From NCBI RefSeq assembly GCF_009760915.1, contig NZ_VIDQ01000067.1, forward strand, positions 1-41,190: a stretch of DNA of 41,190 nucleotides, written 5' to 3'. Source of the DNA: Azohydromonas aeria (GTDB lineage Bacteria > Pseudomonadota > Gammaproteobacteria > Burkholderiales > Burkholderiaceae_C). A program made the position numbers and the translations under genes. Under the pieces are notes generated by a model. The model saw nothing but the letters and a program-made list of their open reading frames with translations. It made no database searches and was not told where the DNA came from. Position 1 is the stretch's first letter, and every line of letters begins with the position of its first letter. Below, piece by piece: positions 32,150 to 40,855 of this stretch.

Positions 32150-32323
32150 GCCAGCGCCTTGTCCACCACCTCCACCCAGTGCCGCACCGGCGTGCCGGTG
32201 CCGCTTTGCAGGCGCTGGATGCAGCCCACGTTGGCGGAGACGATGCAGTCGGGCTGCGTGGGCAGCAGCTGGCGCAGCTTGCGCTCGCGCAGCTGGTGCG
32301 ATAGCTCCGGCTGCAGCACCGGG
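32150..32323 (-). pseudogene. Duplicated glcF C-terminal fragment
   Basis: About 170 bases match the 3' end of glcF (34440-34615) with few differences. The frame reads VLQPELSHQLRERKLRQLLP, then TQPDCIVSANVGCIQRLQSG and VRHWVEVVDKALA, against the same residues in intact GlcF. The upstream part of glcF is missing: before VLQPEL the sequence becomes unrelated (about 32324-32480, a stretch I cannot identify). The original glcF stop codon is replaced by RRSWTGG. It has no start or ribosome site and is a relic. Together with the real glcF it flanks lldP as a direct repeat. Confidence 0.88.
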
Positions 32324-32489
32324 TCACGGACGTCAACAGCGAAGACCAGCTGGCGCAGCACATGGTGCTCACGCCGTACCGGTGCGCCGGGGCAGTGCTG
32401 ACTCCCGGAACTGCTCCGACAGCTGCAAGCTGATGGTGAAGACCCGGCGCTGAAGCCTCGGACCGAAGCTGCGCCGGCCCCCAAAACGG

Positions 32490-32529
32490 CTTCGCGCACG
32501 GCCGGTGCATCCACCCGCCGTGCGCGAAG
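32490..32529. terminator. 13-bp inverted repeat between the glcF relic and lldP
   Basis: CTTCGCGCACGGC and GCCGTGCGCGAAG form a perfect 13-bp stem with a 14-base loop, located 65 bases past the lldP stop. No T tract is present on either strand. It could stop transcription or stabilise the transcript end. Confidence 0.45.
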
Positions 32530-32552
32530 CTTCGAGGTTCGGGTTTGGCGTG

Positions 32553-32575
32553 CCGGCCGGGCAGGGCCCGGCCGG
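32553..32575 (-). terminator. Terminator-like hairpin after lldP
   Basis: CCGGCCGGGC and GCCCGGCCGG form a perfect 10-bp stem around a three-base loop, 20 bases past the lldP stop codon. No U tract follows. With the 13-bp palindrome at 32490-32529 it makes a double hairpin that probably ends the glc transcript. Confidence 0.55.
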
Positions 32576-32594
32576 GTGCCTGGTCAACCCGGGG

Positions 32595-34298
32595 TCAGGG
32601 CAGGGTCACGCCCATCAGCGGGTCGGTCCACTTCAGCACGTGCATCGACACCATGGTCAGGATGCCGGCCAGCGTCACGTAGTACAGGGTCGGGATGACC
32701 GTGCGGCGCAGCGTGAAGCCTTCCTTGCCCAGCAGGCCCACCGTGGCCGAGGCGGCCACGACGTTGTGGATGGCGATCATGTTGCCGGCGGCGGCACCGA
32801 TGGACTGCGCGGCAATGATGGTCGCGCCGCTGACGCCCAGGGCCTGCGCCACGCTGTACTGGTACTGGCTGAGCATCAGGTTCGACACGGTGTTCGAGCC
32901 GGCCAGGAACGCGCCCAGGGCGCCGACGGTCGGGGCGAAGAACGGGTAGACGTCGCCCACCGAGGCCGCCACCCAGCGCGCCATGGAGATCGGCATGCTG
33001 GCCAGCTCGTTCGCGTTGACGCCCGACTGGATCATGATCCGCACCATCGGCACCGTGAACACGAGCACGAAGCCCGCGCCCAGCAGCGTGCCGGTGGACT
33101 CGCGCGCGGCGCGGGCGAACGAGGCCAGCGACATGCGGTGCAGGAACAGCGTCACCAGGCACACGAACACCAGGATGCCGCCGGGCAGGTACAGCGGCTG
33201 GAAGTTGCCGTTGATGCCGGTCTCGCCCAGCAGGTTGCGGGCGTTGAAGGCGATGGACTGCAGCCACTTCTTGAACGGGTCATGGGTGCGGCTGACCACC
33301 AGGATGGCCGCCAGCAGCACGTAGGGCAGCCAGGCCACGATCGGCGAGATGCGGCGGCTGGTGAGCTCGTCGAGCTTCATCTCCAGGTCGCCCATCCAGT
33401 GCGCGGGCCACTCCTTCGGCGGCGCGAAGTCCCAGGTCTGGCGCGGCACCAGGAAGCCCGCGCGCGCGGCCAGCGCCACGATGGCCAGGCCCAGCAGGCC
33501 GCCCAGCAGCGAGGGGAACTCGGGGCCGAGGAACACGCCCGCGAGCACGTAGGGCACCGTGAAGGCAAAGGCCGAGAACAGCGCGAAGGGCAGCGCCGCC
33601 AGGCCCTCGGTCCAGGAGCGGTTGCGGCCGAAGAAGCGGGTCATGAACATGACCAGCAGCAGCGGGATGAGCGTGCCGCAGATGGCGTGGCCGATGGCCA
33701 CGCGGCTGACGACGAGGTCGAAGAAGTCGGCCCACTGCAGGCCCTGGCCCTGCAGCGCCGCCGTCATGGCCTCGCGCTGCACGCCGCCCTGCACGCCCAC
33801 GATCAGCGGCGTGCCCACGGCGCCGAAGGACACCGGGGTGGACTGGATCATCATGCCGAACATCACGGCGGCCAGCGCCGGGAAGCCCACGGCCACCATC
33901 AGCGGACCGGCCACCGCGGCCGGCGTGCCGAAGCCCGAGGCGCCCTCGATGAAGGAGCCGAACAGCCAGGCGATCAGGATGACCTGGATGCGGCGGTCGG
34001 GGCTGATGCCGGCGAAGCCGCTGCGGATGCTGGCGATGCCGCCCGAGTGCTTGAGCGTGTTGAGCAGCAGGATGGCGCCGAAGATGATCCACAGCACCTG
34101 CACGGTGATGATCAGGCCTTCGAGCGTGGCGGCGGCCACGCGGTTGAAGCTCACGCCCCAGGCGAACAGCGCGATCAGCGCCGTCACGATGTAGACGATG
34201 GGCATGGCGCGCTTGGCCGACCACCCCAGCCCGACCAGCAGGATGCCGGCCAGGGCTATGGGTGTGAATGCCAACAGGGCCTGTAGGCCGAGACTCAT
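32595..34298 (-). CDS. L-lactate / glycolate permease (LldP family)
   Basis: The 567-residue inner-membrane protein has about 13 or more hydrophobic helices and matches the LldP family in length and motifs: GSFIEGASGFGTPAAVAGPL in the first half and APTVGALGAFLAGSNTVSNL in the second. The family imports 2-hydroxy acids by proton symport; GlcA is its glycolate-preferring member. As it follows glcD-glcE-glcF on the same strand, glycolate is the likely substrate, with lactate as the alternative. A hairpin with a T tract lies between glcF and this gene, so it may be transcribed separately or at a lower level. GGAGATAAAAC precedes the ATG. Downstream there is a copy of the glcF tail. Confidence 0.92.
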   Translation of the reverse strand: MSLGLQALLAFTPIALAGILLVGLGWSAKRAMPIVYIVTALIALFAWGVSFNRVAAATLEGLIITVQVLWIIFGAILLLNTLKHSGGIASIRSGFAGISPDRRIQVILIAWLFGSFIEGASGFGTPAAVAGPLMVAVGFPALAAVMFGMMIQSTPVSFGAVGTPLIVGVQGGVQREAMTAALQGQGLQWADFFDLVVSRVAIGHAICGTLIPLLLVMFMTRFFGRNRSWTEGLAALPFALFSAFAFTVPYVLAGVFLGPEFPSLLGGLLGLAIVALAARAGFLVPRQTWDFAPPKEWPAHWMGDLEMKLDELTSRRISPIVAWLPYVLLAAILVVSRTHDPFKKWLQSIAFNARNLLGETGINGNFQPLYLPGGILVFVCLVTLFLHRMSLASFARAARESTGTLLGAGFVLVFTVPMVRIMIQSGVNANELASMPISMARWVAASVGDVYPFFAPTVGALGAFLAGSNTVSNLMLSQYQYSVAQALGVSGATIIAAQSIGAAAGNMIAIHNVVAASATVGLLGKEGFTLRRTVIPTLYYVTLAGILTMVSMHVLKWTDPLMGVTLP

Positions 34299-34323
34299 GT
34301 TTTATCTCCTCGCGGATTGATGG

Positions 34324-34370
34324 AAAAAGGCTCGGGCGCGCCCGCCCCGCCGGTGGGCCAGGGCGCGCCT
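34324..34370 (-). terminator. Intrinsic terminator-like hairpin between glcF and lldP
   Basis: On the minus strand GGCGCGCC (34369-34362) can pair with GGCGCGCC (34342-34335) and the outer AAAGG with CCTTT; TTTTT follows at 34328-34324. It is 66 bases after the glcF stop and 26 before the lldP start. It could lower lldP expression relative to glcDEF. Confidence 0.55.
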
Positions 34371-34435
34371 TTCGATGTCGTGCGTTGTCTTGTCGTGTCC
34401 GGCCCGCGCCCGCGGGCAGGTTCGGTGCCGGGGCG

Positions 34436-35698
34436 TCAGGCGGCCAGGGCCTCGTCCACCACCTCCACCCAGTGCCGCACCGGCTTGGCCGTGCCGCTTT
34501 GCAGGTGCTGGATGCAGCCCACGTTGGCCGAGACGATGCAGTCGGGCTGCGTGGGCAGCAGCTGGCCGAGCTTGCGGTCGCGCAGCTGGTGCGACAGCTC
34601 CGGCTGCAGCACCGAGTACGTGCCCGCCGAGCCGCAGCACAGGTGCGCCTCGCCCGCGGCCAGCGTCACGTCGAAGCCCAGGGCGCGCAGCCCCGACTCC
34701 ACGCCGCCGCGCAGCTGCTGGCCGTGCTGCAGCGTGCACGGCGGGTGGAAAGCCAGGCGCTGCGGCAGTGCACTGGCCGGTGCGCCGGGCTGCGCCGGGG
34801 CCTTGGCGGCAAGCTTGGGCTGCAGCAGCGGCACCAGGTCGGGCAGCAGCTCTGATAAATCCTTGGTGAGCGCGGAGATGCGCGCGGCGCGCTCGGCATA
34901 GGCCGGGTCGTGCCTCAGGGCGTGGCCGTAGTCCTTGACCATCACGCCGCAGCCCGAGGCGTTCATGACGATGGCCTCGACCTGGCCCAGCAGCGGCGTC
35001 CAGGCGTCCACGTTGCGGCGCATGTCGTTCAGGCCGCCTTCCACGTCCGACAGGTGCGAGCGGATCGCGCCGCAGCAGCCGGCCTTGGGGGCCACCACGG
35101 TCTGGATGCCGGCGGCGTCGAGCACGCGCGCGGTGGCGGCGTTGATGTTGGGCGCCATGGACGGCTGCACGCAGCCGGCGAGCATGAGCACCTTGCGCGC
35201 ATGCTCGCGCCGCGGCCAGTCGTGGGCGCGCGGCGGCGTCTTCTCGGGCACCTTCTCGCGCAGGTTGGCCGGCACCAGCGGGCGCAGCGCCTGGCCCAGC
35301 TTGAGCGCCGGGGCGAACAGGGGCGAGGTCAGGCCTTCCTTGAGCAGCCAGCGCTTGGCGCGCTCGGACGCCGGGCGCTGCACCTTCTTCTCGACGATGT
35401 TGCGGCCGATGTCGGCCAGCGCGCCGTAGTTGACGCCGGAGGGGCAGGTGCTCTCGCAGTTGCGGCAGGTCAGGCAGCGGTCCAGGTGCAGCTGCGTGGC
35501 GCGCGTGGGCTCGCCGCCTTCGAGCACCTGCTTCATCAGGTAGATGCGTCCGCGTGGGCCGTCGAGCTCGTCGCCCAGGATCTGGTACGTCGGGCAGGTC
35601 GCGGTGCAGAAGCCACAGTGCACGCACTTGCGCAGGATCGCCTCGGCTTCCTGGCCTTCGGGCGTGTCGCGGAATTCGGGAGCGAGGTTGGTTTGCAT
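34436..35698 (-). CDS. glcF: Glycolate oxidase iron-sulfur subunit GlcF
   Basis: The 420-residue subunit carries two 4Fe-4S clusters: CVHCGFCTATCP at 25-36 and CLTCRNCESTCP at 75-86. Two CCG domains follow, with AGCCGAIRSH at about 207-215 and HLCCGSAGTYS near 355, which bind another cluster or heterodisulfide-like cofactor in related proteins. It passes electrons from the flavin subunits to quinone in glycolate oxidation to glyoxylate. It starts 12 bases after the glcE stop. Part of its 3' end is duplicated at 32150-32323. All cysteines expected for the family are present. Confidence 0.96.
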   Translation of the reverse strand: MQTNLAPEFRDTPEGQEAEAILRKCVHCGFCTATCPTYQILGDELDGPRGRIYLMKQVLEGGEPTRATQLHLDRCLTCRNCESTCPSGVNYGALADIGRNIVEKKVQRPASERAKRWLLKEGLTSPLFAPALKLGQALRPLVPANLREKVPEKTPPRAHDWPRREHARKVLMLAGCVQPSMAPNINAATARVLDAAGIQTVVAPKAGCCGAIRSHLSDVEGGLNDMRRNVDAWTPLLGQVEAIVMNASGCGVMVKDYGHALRHDPAYAERAARISALTKDLSELLPDLVPLLQPKLAAKAPAQPGAPASALPQRLAFHPPCTLQHGQQLRGGVESGLRALGFDVTLAAGEAHLCCGSAGTYSVLQPELSHQLRDRKLGQLLPTQPDCIVSANVGCIQHLQSGTAKPVRHWVEVVDEALAA

Positions 35699-35710
35699 CG
35701 ATGCTCGGGA

Positions 35711-36829
35711 TCAGAGATCCGGATAGAGGCGGCCGGGATTGAAGACCCGGTCGGGATCGAACGCGGTTTTCAGCTGGCGATGGATGCGCGCCAGCGGCGG
35801 CGACAGCGGCGCGAACACGCCGGGCGCCTTGTCCTGCGCGGCGTAGAGCACGGCATGGCCGCCGGCGCGCTGGGCGGCCTCGCGCACCTGCGCGGCCGGG
35901 GCGTCACTGAGCAGCCAGCGCTGCGCGCCGCCCCACTCGACGAGCTGGTTGCCGCCCAGCGCCGCCAGCGGCGCGGCGGTCTGCGGCACGGACAGGCGCC
36001 ACAGCGCGCGCCCGCCCTGCGCCACCGCCGTGGCGGCCAGCTGGAAGAAGTCGTCGCGCTGGTCGCGCAGGTTCCGCCAGAAGCTGGCGGCGGATTCGTC
36101 GTCCACCACCTCGCCGCCGAGCTTGGCCGTGGCCGAGTCCACCGCGGCGCGCGCGCCGGAGAGGCGCAGCAGCAGCGTGCCGTTCCACCAGGCGCTGGCG
36201 TTGAGCGGCAGCGGCTGGCCGCCCCAGGCGTTGAGCTTGTCCAGCGCCTGCGCCTGGTCGAGCTGGAAGCGCAGCGTGCGCGTGGCCACTGGCAGCGGCA
36301 GCACCTTGAGGCTGACCTCGCAGATCAGGCCCAGGATGCCCATCGAGCCGGCGAGCATGCGCGCCACGTCGTAGCCGGCGACGTTCTTCATCACCTGGCC
36401 GCCGAAGCGGACCACCTCGCACTGGCCGTTGAGCAGCGTGGCGCCGAGCACGAAGTCGCGCACGCTGCCGGCGGTGGCGCGCGCCGGGCCGGCCAGGCCC
36501 GCGGCGACCATGCCGCCGACCGTGCCGCGGCCGCCTTCGCCCTCCAGGCGCGGCGGCTCGAAGGGCAGGAACTGCCCCTTGCCGGCCAGCGCGGCCTCCA
36601 GCTCTTCCAGCGGCGTGCCGGCGCGCACGGTCACGACCAGCTCGGTCGGCTCGTAGCTGCTGATGCCGCTCAGCGGGCGGGTGTCGAGCACCGCGGCGCC
36701 CCGCGGCGCCTCGCCGTAGAAGCGCTTGCTGCCGTGGCCGCGGATCTCCAGCGTGCCGCGCGCGGCGCGGGCGGTCTGCACCTGGTCGATCAGGCGCGCC
36801 AGGACGGGGTCGTTGTTGATGGCATCCAT
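35711..36829 (-). CDS. glcE: Glycolate oxidase FAD-binding subunit GlcE
   Basis: The 372-residue subunit has one FAD_binding_4 domain (about residues 5-175): the opening ARGTLEIRGHGSKRFYGEAP, LSGISSYEPTELVVTVRAG, and GGRGTVGGMVAAGLAGPARA in the FAD pocket. The C-terminal part (FDPDRVFNPGRLYPDL) ends with the typical motif. It is the shorter paralogue of GlcD and forms a complex with GlcD and GlcF. Only one base separates its start from the glcD stop, so translation is coupled. Length is in the family range. Confidence 0.94.
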   Translation of the reverse strand: MDAINNDPVLARLIDQVQTARAARGTLEIRGHGSKRFYGEAPRGAAVLDTRPLSGISSYEPTELVVTVRAGTPLEELEAALAGKGQFLPFEPPRLEGEGGRGTVGGMVAAGLAGPARATAGSVRDFVLGATLLNGQCEVVRFGGQVMKNVAGYDVARMLAGSMGILGLICEVSLKVLPLPVATRTLRFQLDQAQALDKLNAWGGQPLPLNASAWWNGTLLLRLSGARAAVDSATAKLGGEVVDDESAASFWRNLRDQRDDFFQLAATAVAQGGRALWRLSVPQTAAPLAALGGNQLVEWGGAQRWLLSDAPAAQVREAAQRAGGHAVLYAAQDKAPGVFAPLSPPLARIHRQLKTAFDPDRVFNPGRLYPDL

Positions 36830-36830
36830 T

Positions 36831-38327
36831 TCAGAAGCGCTCCAGCTCGGGGAAGGGCAGCAGCCCCTTCTTCACGTGCATCTTTCCGTACTCGGCGCAG
36901 CGGTGCTTGCTGGGCACGACCTTGCCGGGATTGAGCGTGCCCGCGGGGTCGAAGGCGGCCTTCAGGGCGAGCATCTGCTCGCGCTCGGCCGGGCTGAACT
37001 GCACGCACATGGAGTTGAGCTTCTCGACGCCCACGCCGTGCTCGCCGGTGACGGTGCCGCCCATGGCGACGCTGGTCTCCAGGATGTCGGCGCCGAAGAG
37101 CTCGCAGCGGTGCAGCTGGTCGGGGTCGTTGGCGTCGAACATGATCAGCGGGTGCAGGTTGCCGTCGCCCGCGTGGAACACGTTGGCGCAGCGCAGCCCG
37201 TACTTCTTCTCCATGTCCTGGATCGCCAGCAGGATGTCGGCCAGGCGCTTGCGCGGGATGGTCGAGTCCATGCACATGTAGTCGGGGCTGATGCGCCCCG
37301 AGGCCGGGAAGGCGTTCTTGCGCCCGCTCCAGAACTTCAGCCGCTGGCCCTCATCGGCGCTGACGGTGATGCCGGTGGCGCCGCAGCCCTCCAGCACCGC
37401 CACCATGCGGCCGATCTCCTCCTCGACTTCCTCGGGCGTGCCATCGCTCTCGCACAGGAGGATGGCTTCGGCGCTCAGGTCATAGCCGGCATGAACGAAG
37501 TCCTCGACCGCGGCGGTCATGGGCTTGTCCATCATCTCCAGCCCGGCGGGGATGATGCCGGCGGCGATGACGCTGGCCACGGCGTCGCCGGCTTTGCGCA
37601 TGTCGTCGAAGCTGGCCATGATGCAGCGCGCCAGCTGCGGCTTCGGCACCAGCTTCACGGTCACCTCGGTGATCACGGCCAGCATGCCCTCGCTGCCCAC
37701 CAGCACGGTGAGCAGGTCCAGCCCGGCGGCGTCCAGGGCGTCGGAGCCGAACTCCACCGCCTCGCCTTCCACCGTGAAGCCGCGCACCTTGATCACGTTG
37801 TGCACGGTCAGGCCGTACTTCAGGCAGTGCACGCCGCCGGAGTTCTCGGCGACGTTGCCGCCGATGGTGCAGGCGATCTGGCTGCTGGGGTCGGGCGCGT
37901 AGTACAGGCCGTGGGGCGCGGCGGCCTCGCTGATGGCGAGGTTGCGCACGCCGCACTGCACCACCGCCGTGCGGCTGACCGGATCGACCTTGAGGATCCT
38001 GTTGAACTTGGCCAGCGACAGCGTCACGCCCAGGGCGTGCGGCATGGCGCCGCCTGAGAGGCCGGTGCCGGCGCCGCGCGCTACCACCGGCACCTGCAGG
38101 CCGTGGCAGGCGCGCAGCACGGCGGCCACCTGCTCCTCGGTTTCGGGCAGCGCCACCACCAGCGGCGACTGGCGGTAGGCGGTGAGGCCGTCGCACTCGT
38201 AGGGCGTGGTTTCCTCGTCGCGCCACAGCAGCGCGTGCGCGGGCACGGCGGCCTGCAGCGCGGCCACCACCTGCGAGCGGCGTGCCGAGCGTTCGGCGGC
38301 CGTGGACGTGTCTTGTGAAGCGTTCAT
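36831..38327 (-). CDS. glcD: Glycolate oxidase catalytic subunit GlcD
   Basis: The 498-residue flavoprotein oxidises glycolate to glyoxylate. The FAD_binding_4 domain is marked by VPVVARGAGTGLSGGAMP and GGNVAENSGGVHCLKYG. The C-terminal FAD-oxidase domain has NVFHAGDGNLHPLIMFD and the GEHGVGVEKL motif with the conserved histidine. The ATG at 38327 has ACGAGG 10 bases upstream and matches the family start; the frame extends to 38432 without support. It is the first gene of the leftward glcDEF unit. No glcC regulator, glcB or glcG is present, but a LysR gene and a palindrome (38552-38570) lie upstream. Confidence 0.95.
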   Translation of the reverse strand: MNASQDTSTAAERSARRSQVVAALQAAVPAHALLWRDEETTPYECDGLTAYRQSPLVVALPETEEQVAAVLRACHGLQVPVVARGAGTGLSGGAMPHALGVTLSLAKFNRILKVDPVSRTAVVQCGVRNLAISEAAAPHGLYYAPDPSSQIACTIGGNVAENSGGVHCLKYGLTVHNVIKVRGFTVEGEAVEFGSDALDAAGLDLLTVLVGSEGMLAVITEVTVKLVPKPQLARCIMASFDDMRKAGDAVASVIAAGIIPAGLEMMDKPMTAAVEDFVHAGYDLSAEAILLCESDGTPEEVEEEIGRMVAVLEGCGATGITVSADEGQRLKFWSGRKNAFPASGRISPDYMCMDSTIPRKRLADILLAIQDMEKKYGLRCANVFHAGDGNLHPLIMFDANDPDQLHRCELFGADILETSVAMGGTVTGEHGVGVEKLNSMCVQFSPAEREQMLALKAAFDPAGTLNPGKVVPSKHRCAEYGKMHVKKGLLPFPELERF

Positions 38328-38551
38328 GAACGGCCTCGTGAGGCGTGGAGTCGGTGATGCGCGGCGCGCAGCAGGCGCAGGCCGGCCGATGGGCGGACCC
38401 AGCGGGCGTGTCAGCGGCAAGCGGGACGTCATCGACAGGGCCCGGCAGAAGCCGGAACCCTGGCCTACAGGCGGAGCAACCGGGAGACCCCGGCCGCTAC
38501 CTTCTGGTGGGCGCGACTGTAGTGAGGGCCGTCAGGGCGGAAATGAAGATT

Positions 38552-38570
38552 GTTCATATCCGGCATGAAC
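38552..38570. promoter_or_regulatory. Candidate operator upstream of glcD
   Basis: GTTCAT-N7-ATGAAC is a perfect inverted repeat of the same 6-7-6 layout as the palindrome at 10048-10066. It lies 225 bases ahead of glcD and 36 bases past the LysR stop codon, in an AT-richer patch. It is followed by two ACGTCAGC copies (38584-38603). The rest of the 278-base gap shows nothing else clear. Confidence 0.4.
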
Positions 38571-38605
38571 GTTTCTCACAACACGTCAGCCAAACGTCAG
38601 CTTTG

Positions 38606-39496
38606 TCACGCGAGCGACGTTTTGACCCATTCGACGAAGGCGGCGCATTCCCAGCGCTCGAGCGTGCCGGGCTTCCAGCACAGGAAGTGGTGGTGCGGCG
38701 AGGGCACGGTGCGCGTGGACAGGCGCAGCAGCCGCCCGTTGTCGAGCCAGGTCTTGGCCAGGCGCAGCCGCGCCAGCGCCACGCCGAAGCCCGCGGCCGC
38801 GGCGTCGAGCATCAGCCCCACGTCGTTGAACTGCGCGCCGCCGCTGCGCGGCTCGGGCAGGTCGATGCCGCAGGCGCGGAACCACGTGCCCCAGGGCTCC
38901 AGCGGGCTGCGGATGAGCCGCGCGCGCGCCAGCACCTCGGCGCTGTCGAAGCCGTCGAAGGGGCCGGCCTCGTTGACGTACTCCGGGCTGCACACCGGGC
39001 AGACCTCGTCGCGCAGCACGCACAGCTGCTCCACGTCGGCATAGGGGCCGGTGCCGAAGCGGAACTCCAGGTCGGTCTCCTCGGCCTTGACGTCGAGCAG
39101 CGGGATGGCGACCTGCATGATCAGCTCGACCTCGGGGTACGCATGCCGGAACAGCGCCAGCTTGGGCAGCAGGATCTCGCGCGAGAAGGTGGGCGTGACG
39201 GCCAGGCGCAGCCGCACCGGCGCGCCGGTGCGCGCCGCGGCGCTGCCCGGCAGCTGCTGCAGCGCCTGCAGGCCCTGGCGCACGTGGCGCAGGTAGGCCG
39301 CGCCGTCGGTGCTGAGCGTGAAGTCGCCGCGCGCGAAGAGGCGCACGCCCAGTTGCGATTCGAGCTGGCGCATGCGGTGGCTCACGGCGCTGGGGGTGAC
39401 GCTGAGCTCCTCGGCGGCCAGCGTCACGCTGCGCAGCCGCGCCAGCGCCTCGAAGCTCTGCAGGCAGTGGATGGGCGGGATGCGCGGCGGGGACAT
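38606..39496 (-). CDS. LysR-family regulator, GcvA-like
   Basis: The 296-residue protein opens with IPPIHCLQSFEALARLRSVT and SVTPSAVSHRMRQLESQLGV, the N-terminal helix-turn-helix of the GcvA branch of LysR regulators, followed by the effector-binding domain (TPTFSREILLPKLALFRHAY and so on). It is transcribed in the same direction as glcDEF and ends 278 bases before glcD. Since no GntR-type GlcC is present, it is the best local candidate for control of the glycolate genes, but this is from position only. Ten bases separate its start from the stop of the FIST gene upstream, which suggests one transcript with that sensor-like protein. Confidence 0.9.
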   Translation of the reverse strand: MSPPRIPPIHCLQSFEALARLRSVTLAAEELSVTPSAVSHRMRQLESQLGVRLFARGDFTLSTDGAAYLRHVRQGLQALQQLPGSAAARTGAPVRLRLAVTPTFSREILLPKLALFRHAYPEVELIMQVAIPLLDVKAEETDLEFRFGTGPYADVEQLCVLRDEVCPVCSPEYVNEAGPFDGFDSAEVLARARLIRSPLEPWGTWFRACGIDLPEPRSGGAQFNDVGLMLDAAAAGFGVALARLRLAKTWLDNGRLLRLSTRTVPSPHHHFLCWKPGTLERWECAAFVEWVKTSLA

Positions 39497-39506
39497 GCGT
39501 TGGCGT

Positions 39507-40703
39507 TCAGGACGCGGTGAACACCGTCAGCACCCCGGTGTAGCCGTAGAGGTGGTGGTGGCCGATCTCGCCGCCGGCGAAGAAGCCGGCCAGCGGCACG
39601 TCGCCCAGCGCGTGCTGCACGATCTGCAGCTCGGCCGAAGGGGCGCCGAAATGCGGCCCGCCGCGCCCGGCGCAGCTGATGTAGAGGGCACCGGCGATGC
39701 GCGAGGCGGCGGCCAGCTCCGCGCCGGCGCCGCCGGGCGCGGCCGGGGTCTCGATGCCGGCCTCGATCTCCTCGCGGATCTCGGCGCAGATGCGCACCAG
39801 GTCGCGCCGCGCGGCCACGGCGTCGCGCTGGCAGAAGGCGATCTGCTGGCCGACCTCCACCGCCTCGGCGATGGCCACGCCGCGGCGCCCGGGCTCCAGC
39901 CCGATGAGGTGGCGCACGCGCGTGTTCTCGCCGAACTGGCCGCCGCGCGCGAGCGTGGCCTCGCGCGCGTCGCTCACGCCGGCCAGCGTCGAGCGCAGCC
40001 GCGGCAGCGCCACGGTGGGCTGCGACAGGCTCACGCCGGTGTCGGCCAGCAGCGCGTCCAGGGCCGGCTCGCCGTCGAGCTCCAGCACCAGGTGCTCGTT
40101 GGCCGCGGTCACGCGCCGCACCGGGCCCACCGGGGTGCAGCCCTGCGTCACGCGCGAGATCAGCCCCACGTCGGCGCCGAAGGCCACGCCCGAGAGCCCG
40201 CCGCGGAATACGCCGTCGGCCACCTGCAGCGGCTGCGAGCGCGCCGAGGGCAGGCCGCCGAAGAGGTAGCCCGAGGCGGTGCGCTCGCTCATCTCGGCGA
40301 TGAGCTCGGCGAGTTCCGGCGTGGTGGCGTCGGCGTGCACGAGCGCGGTGTGGGCATCCGGACCCAGCGGGTGCGTGCCGGAGAAGACCTGGAAGCTGCC
40401 GGTGGGAAAGTGCCCCAGCATCAGCACCAGCGCGGGCTCGTCGAAGTACTCCACGCCGTTGCCGCACACGCCCACGCCGGTGCCGCCGACCCAGGCCACG
40501 CCGGGCCAGTCGTGGCGCAGCGCCTGCAGCAGCTCCTCGGCCTGCGGCGCGTACATGTCGCTGAAGTAGACGAAGCCCAGGTTCGGGACGGGCAGGTGCT
40601 GCTGCCGCTGCGTGGCCCGCTGCGCGCGCAACTGGGCGTTGGCGATTTCCAGGGCGTAGCGCCAGTCGGGATGCGTGGCGTGGGCGTGCAGGAAGGTGTC
40701 CAT
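39507..40703 (-). CDS. FIST-domain sensory protein
   Basis: The 398-residue product matches FIST_N (about residues 25-215) and FIST_C (225-370), a pair of domains thought to bind small ligands such as amino acids. Typical parts are HATHPDWRYALEIANAQL at the start, GYLFGGLPSARSQPLQ, and the C-terminal GALYISCAGRGGPHFGAPSAEL and AGFFAGGEIGHHHLYGYTGVL. There is no membrane segment and no attached kinase or cyclase output domain. I placed the start at ATG 40703 because the family begins with the MDTFLHAHATHP segment; the in-frame ATG at 40745 has no better ribosome site. It precedes the LysR gene by ten bases. Confidence 0.88.
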   Translation of the reverse strand: MDTFLHAHATHPDWRYALEIANAQLRAQRATQRQQHLPVPNLGFVYFSDMYAPQAEELLQALRHDWPGVAWVGGTGVGVCGNGVEYFDEPALVLMLGHFPTGSFQVFSGTHPLGPDAHTALVHADATTPELAELIAEMSERTASGYLFGGLPSARSQPLQVADGVFRGGLSGVAFGADVGLISRVTQGCTPVGPVRRVTAANEHLVLELDGEPALDALLADTGVSLSQPTVALPRLRSTLAGVSDAREATLARGGQFGENTRVRHLIGLEPGRRGVAIAEAVEVGQQIAFCQRDAVAARRDLVRICAEIREEIEAGIETPAAPGGAGAELAAASRIAGALYISCAGRGGPHFGAPSAELQIVQHALGDVPLAGFFAGGEIGHHHLYGYTGVLTVFTAS

Positions 40704-40814
40704 GGTGCAGTGTGCGGGCGCGCGTCGCGCGTTGTCATGCGGCATTGCGGCAGCGCGGGCGCGGCCGCGCCGGGAGTCGGTGTCAAGCCGCCATGGCGGG
40801 CAAACCGGGCGCCC

Positions 40815-40855
40815 GAAAAAAAACCGGCGCTGCCGCGCCGATGGTGGCCGCCGGT
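40815..40855 (-). terminator. Intrinsic terminator of the phaM-like gene
   Basis: On the minus strand ACCGGCG (40855-40849) pairs with CGCCGGT (40829-40823), followed by a run of eight T (40823-40816). The loop is large (19 bases) and contains further G/C pairing. It begins right at the stop codon of the gene to the right. Confidence 0.7.

Noticed and set aside
32324..32480. Possible further gene remnant upstream of the duplicated glcF tail (VRREHHVLRQLVFAVDVRDP)
   Set aside because: The peptide looks protein-like, but I could not match it to any family or to neighbouring genes, so it is not listed as a feature.
32505..34286. 593-codon plus-strand frame antisense to lldP
   Set aside because: It is His/Gln/Arg-rich with no motif, whereas the minus strand gives a full-length LldP.
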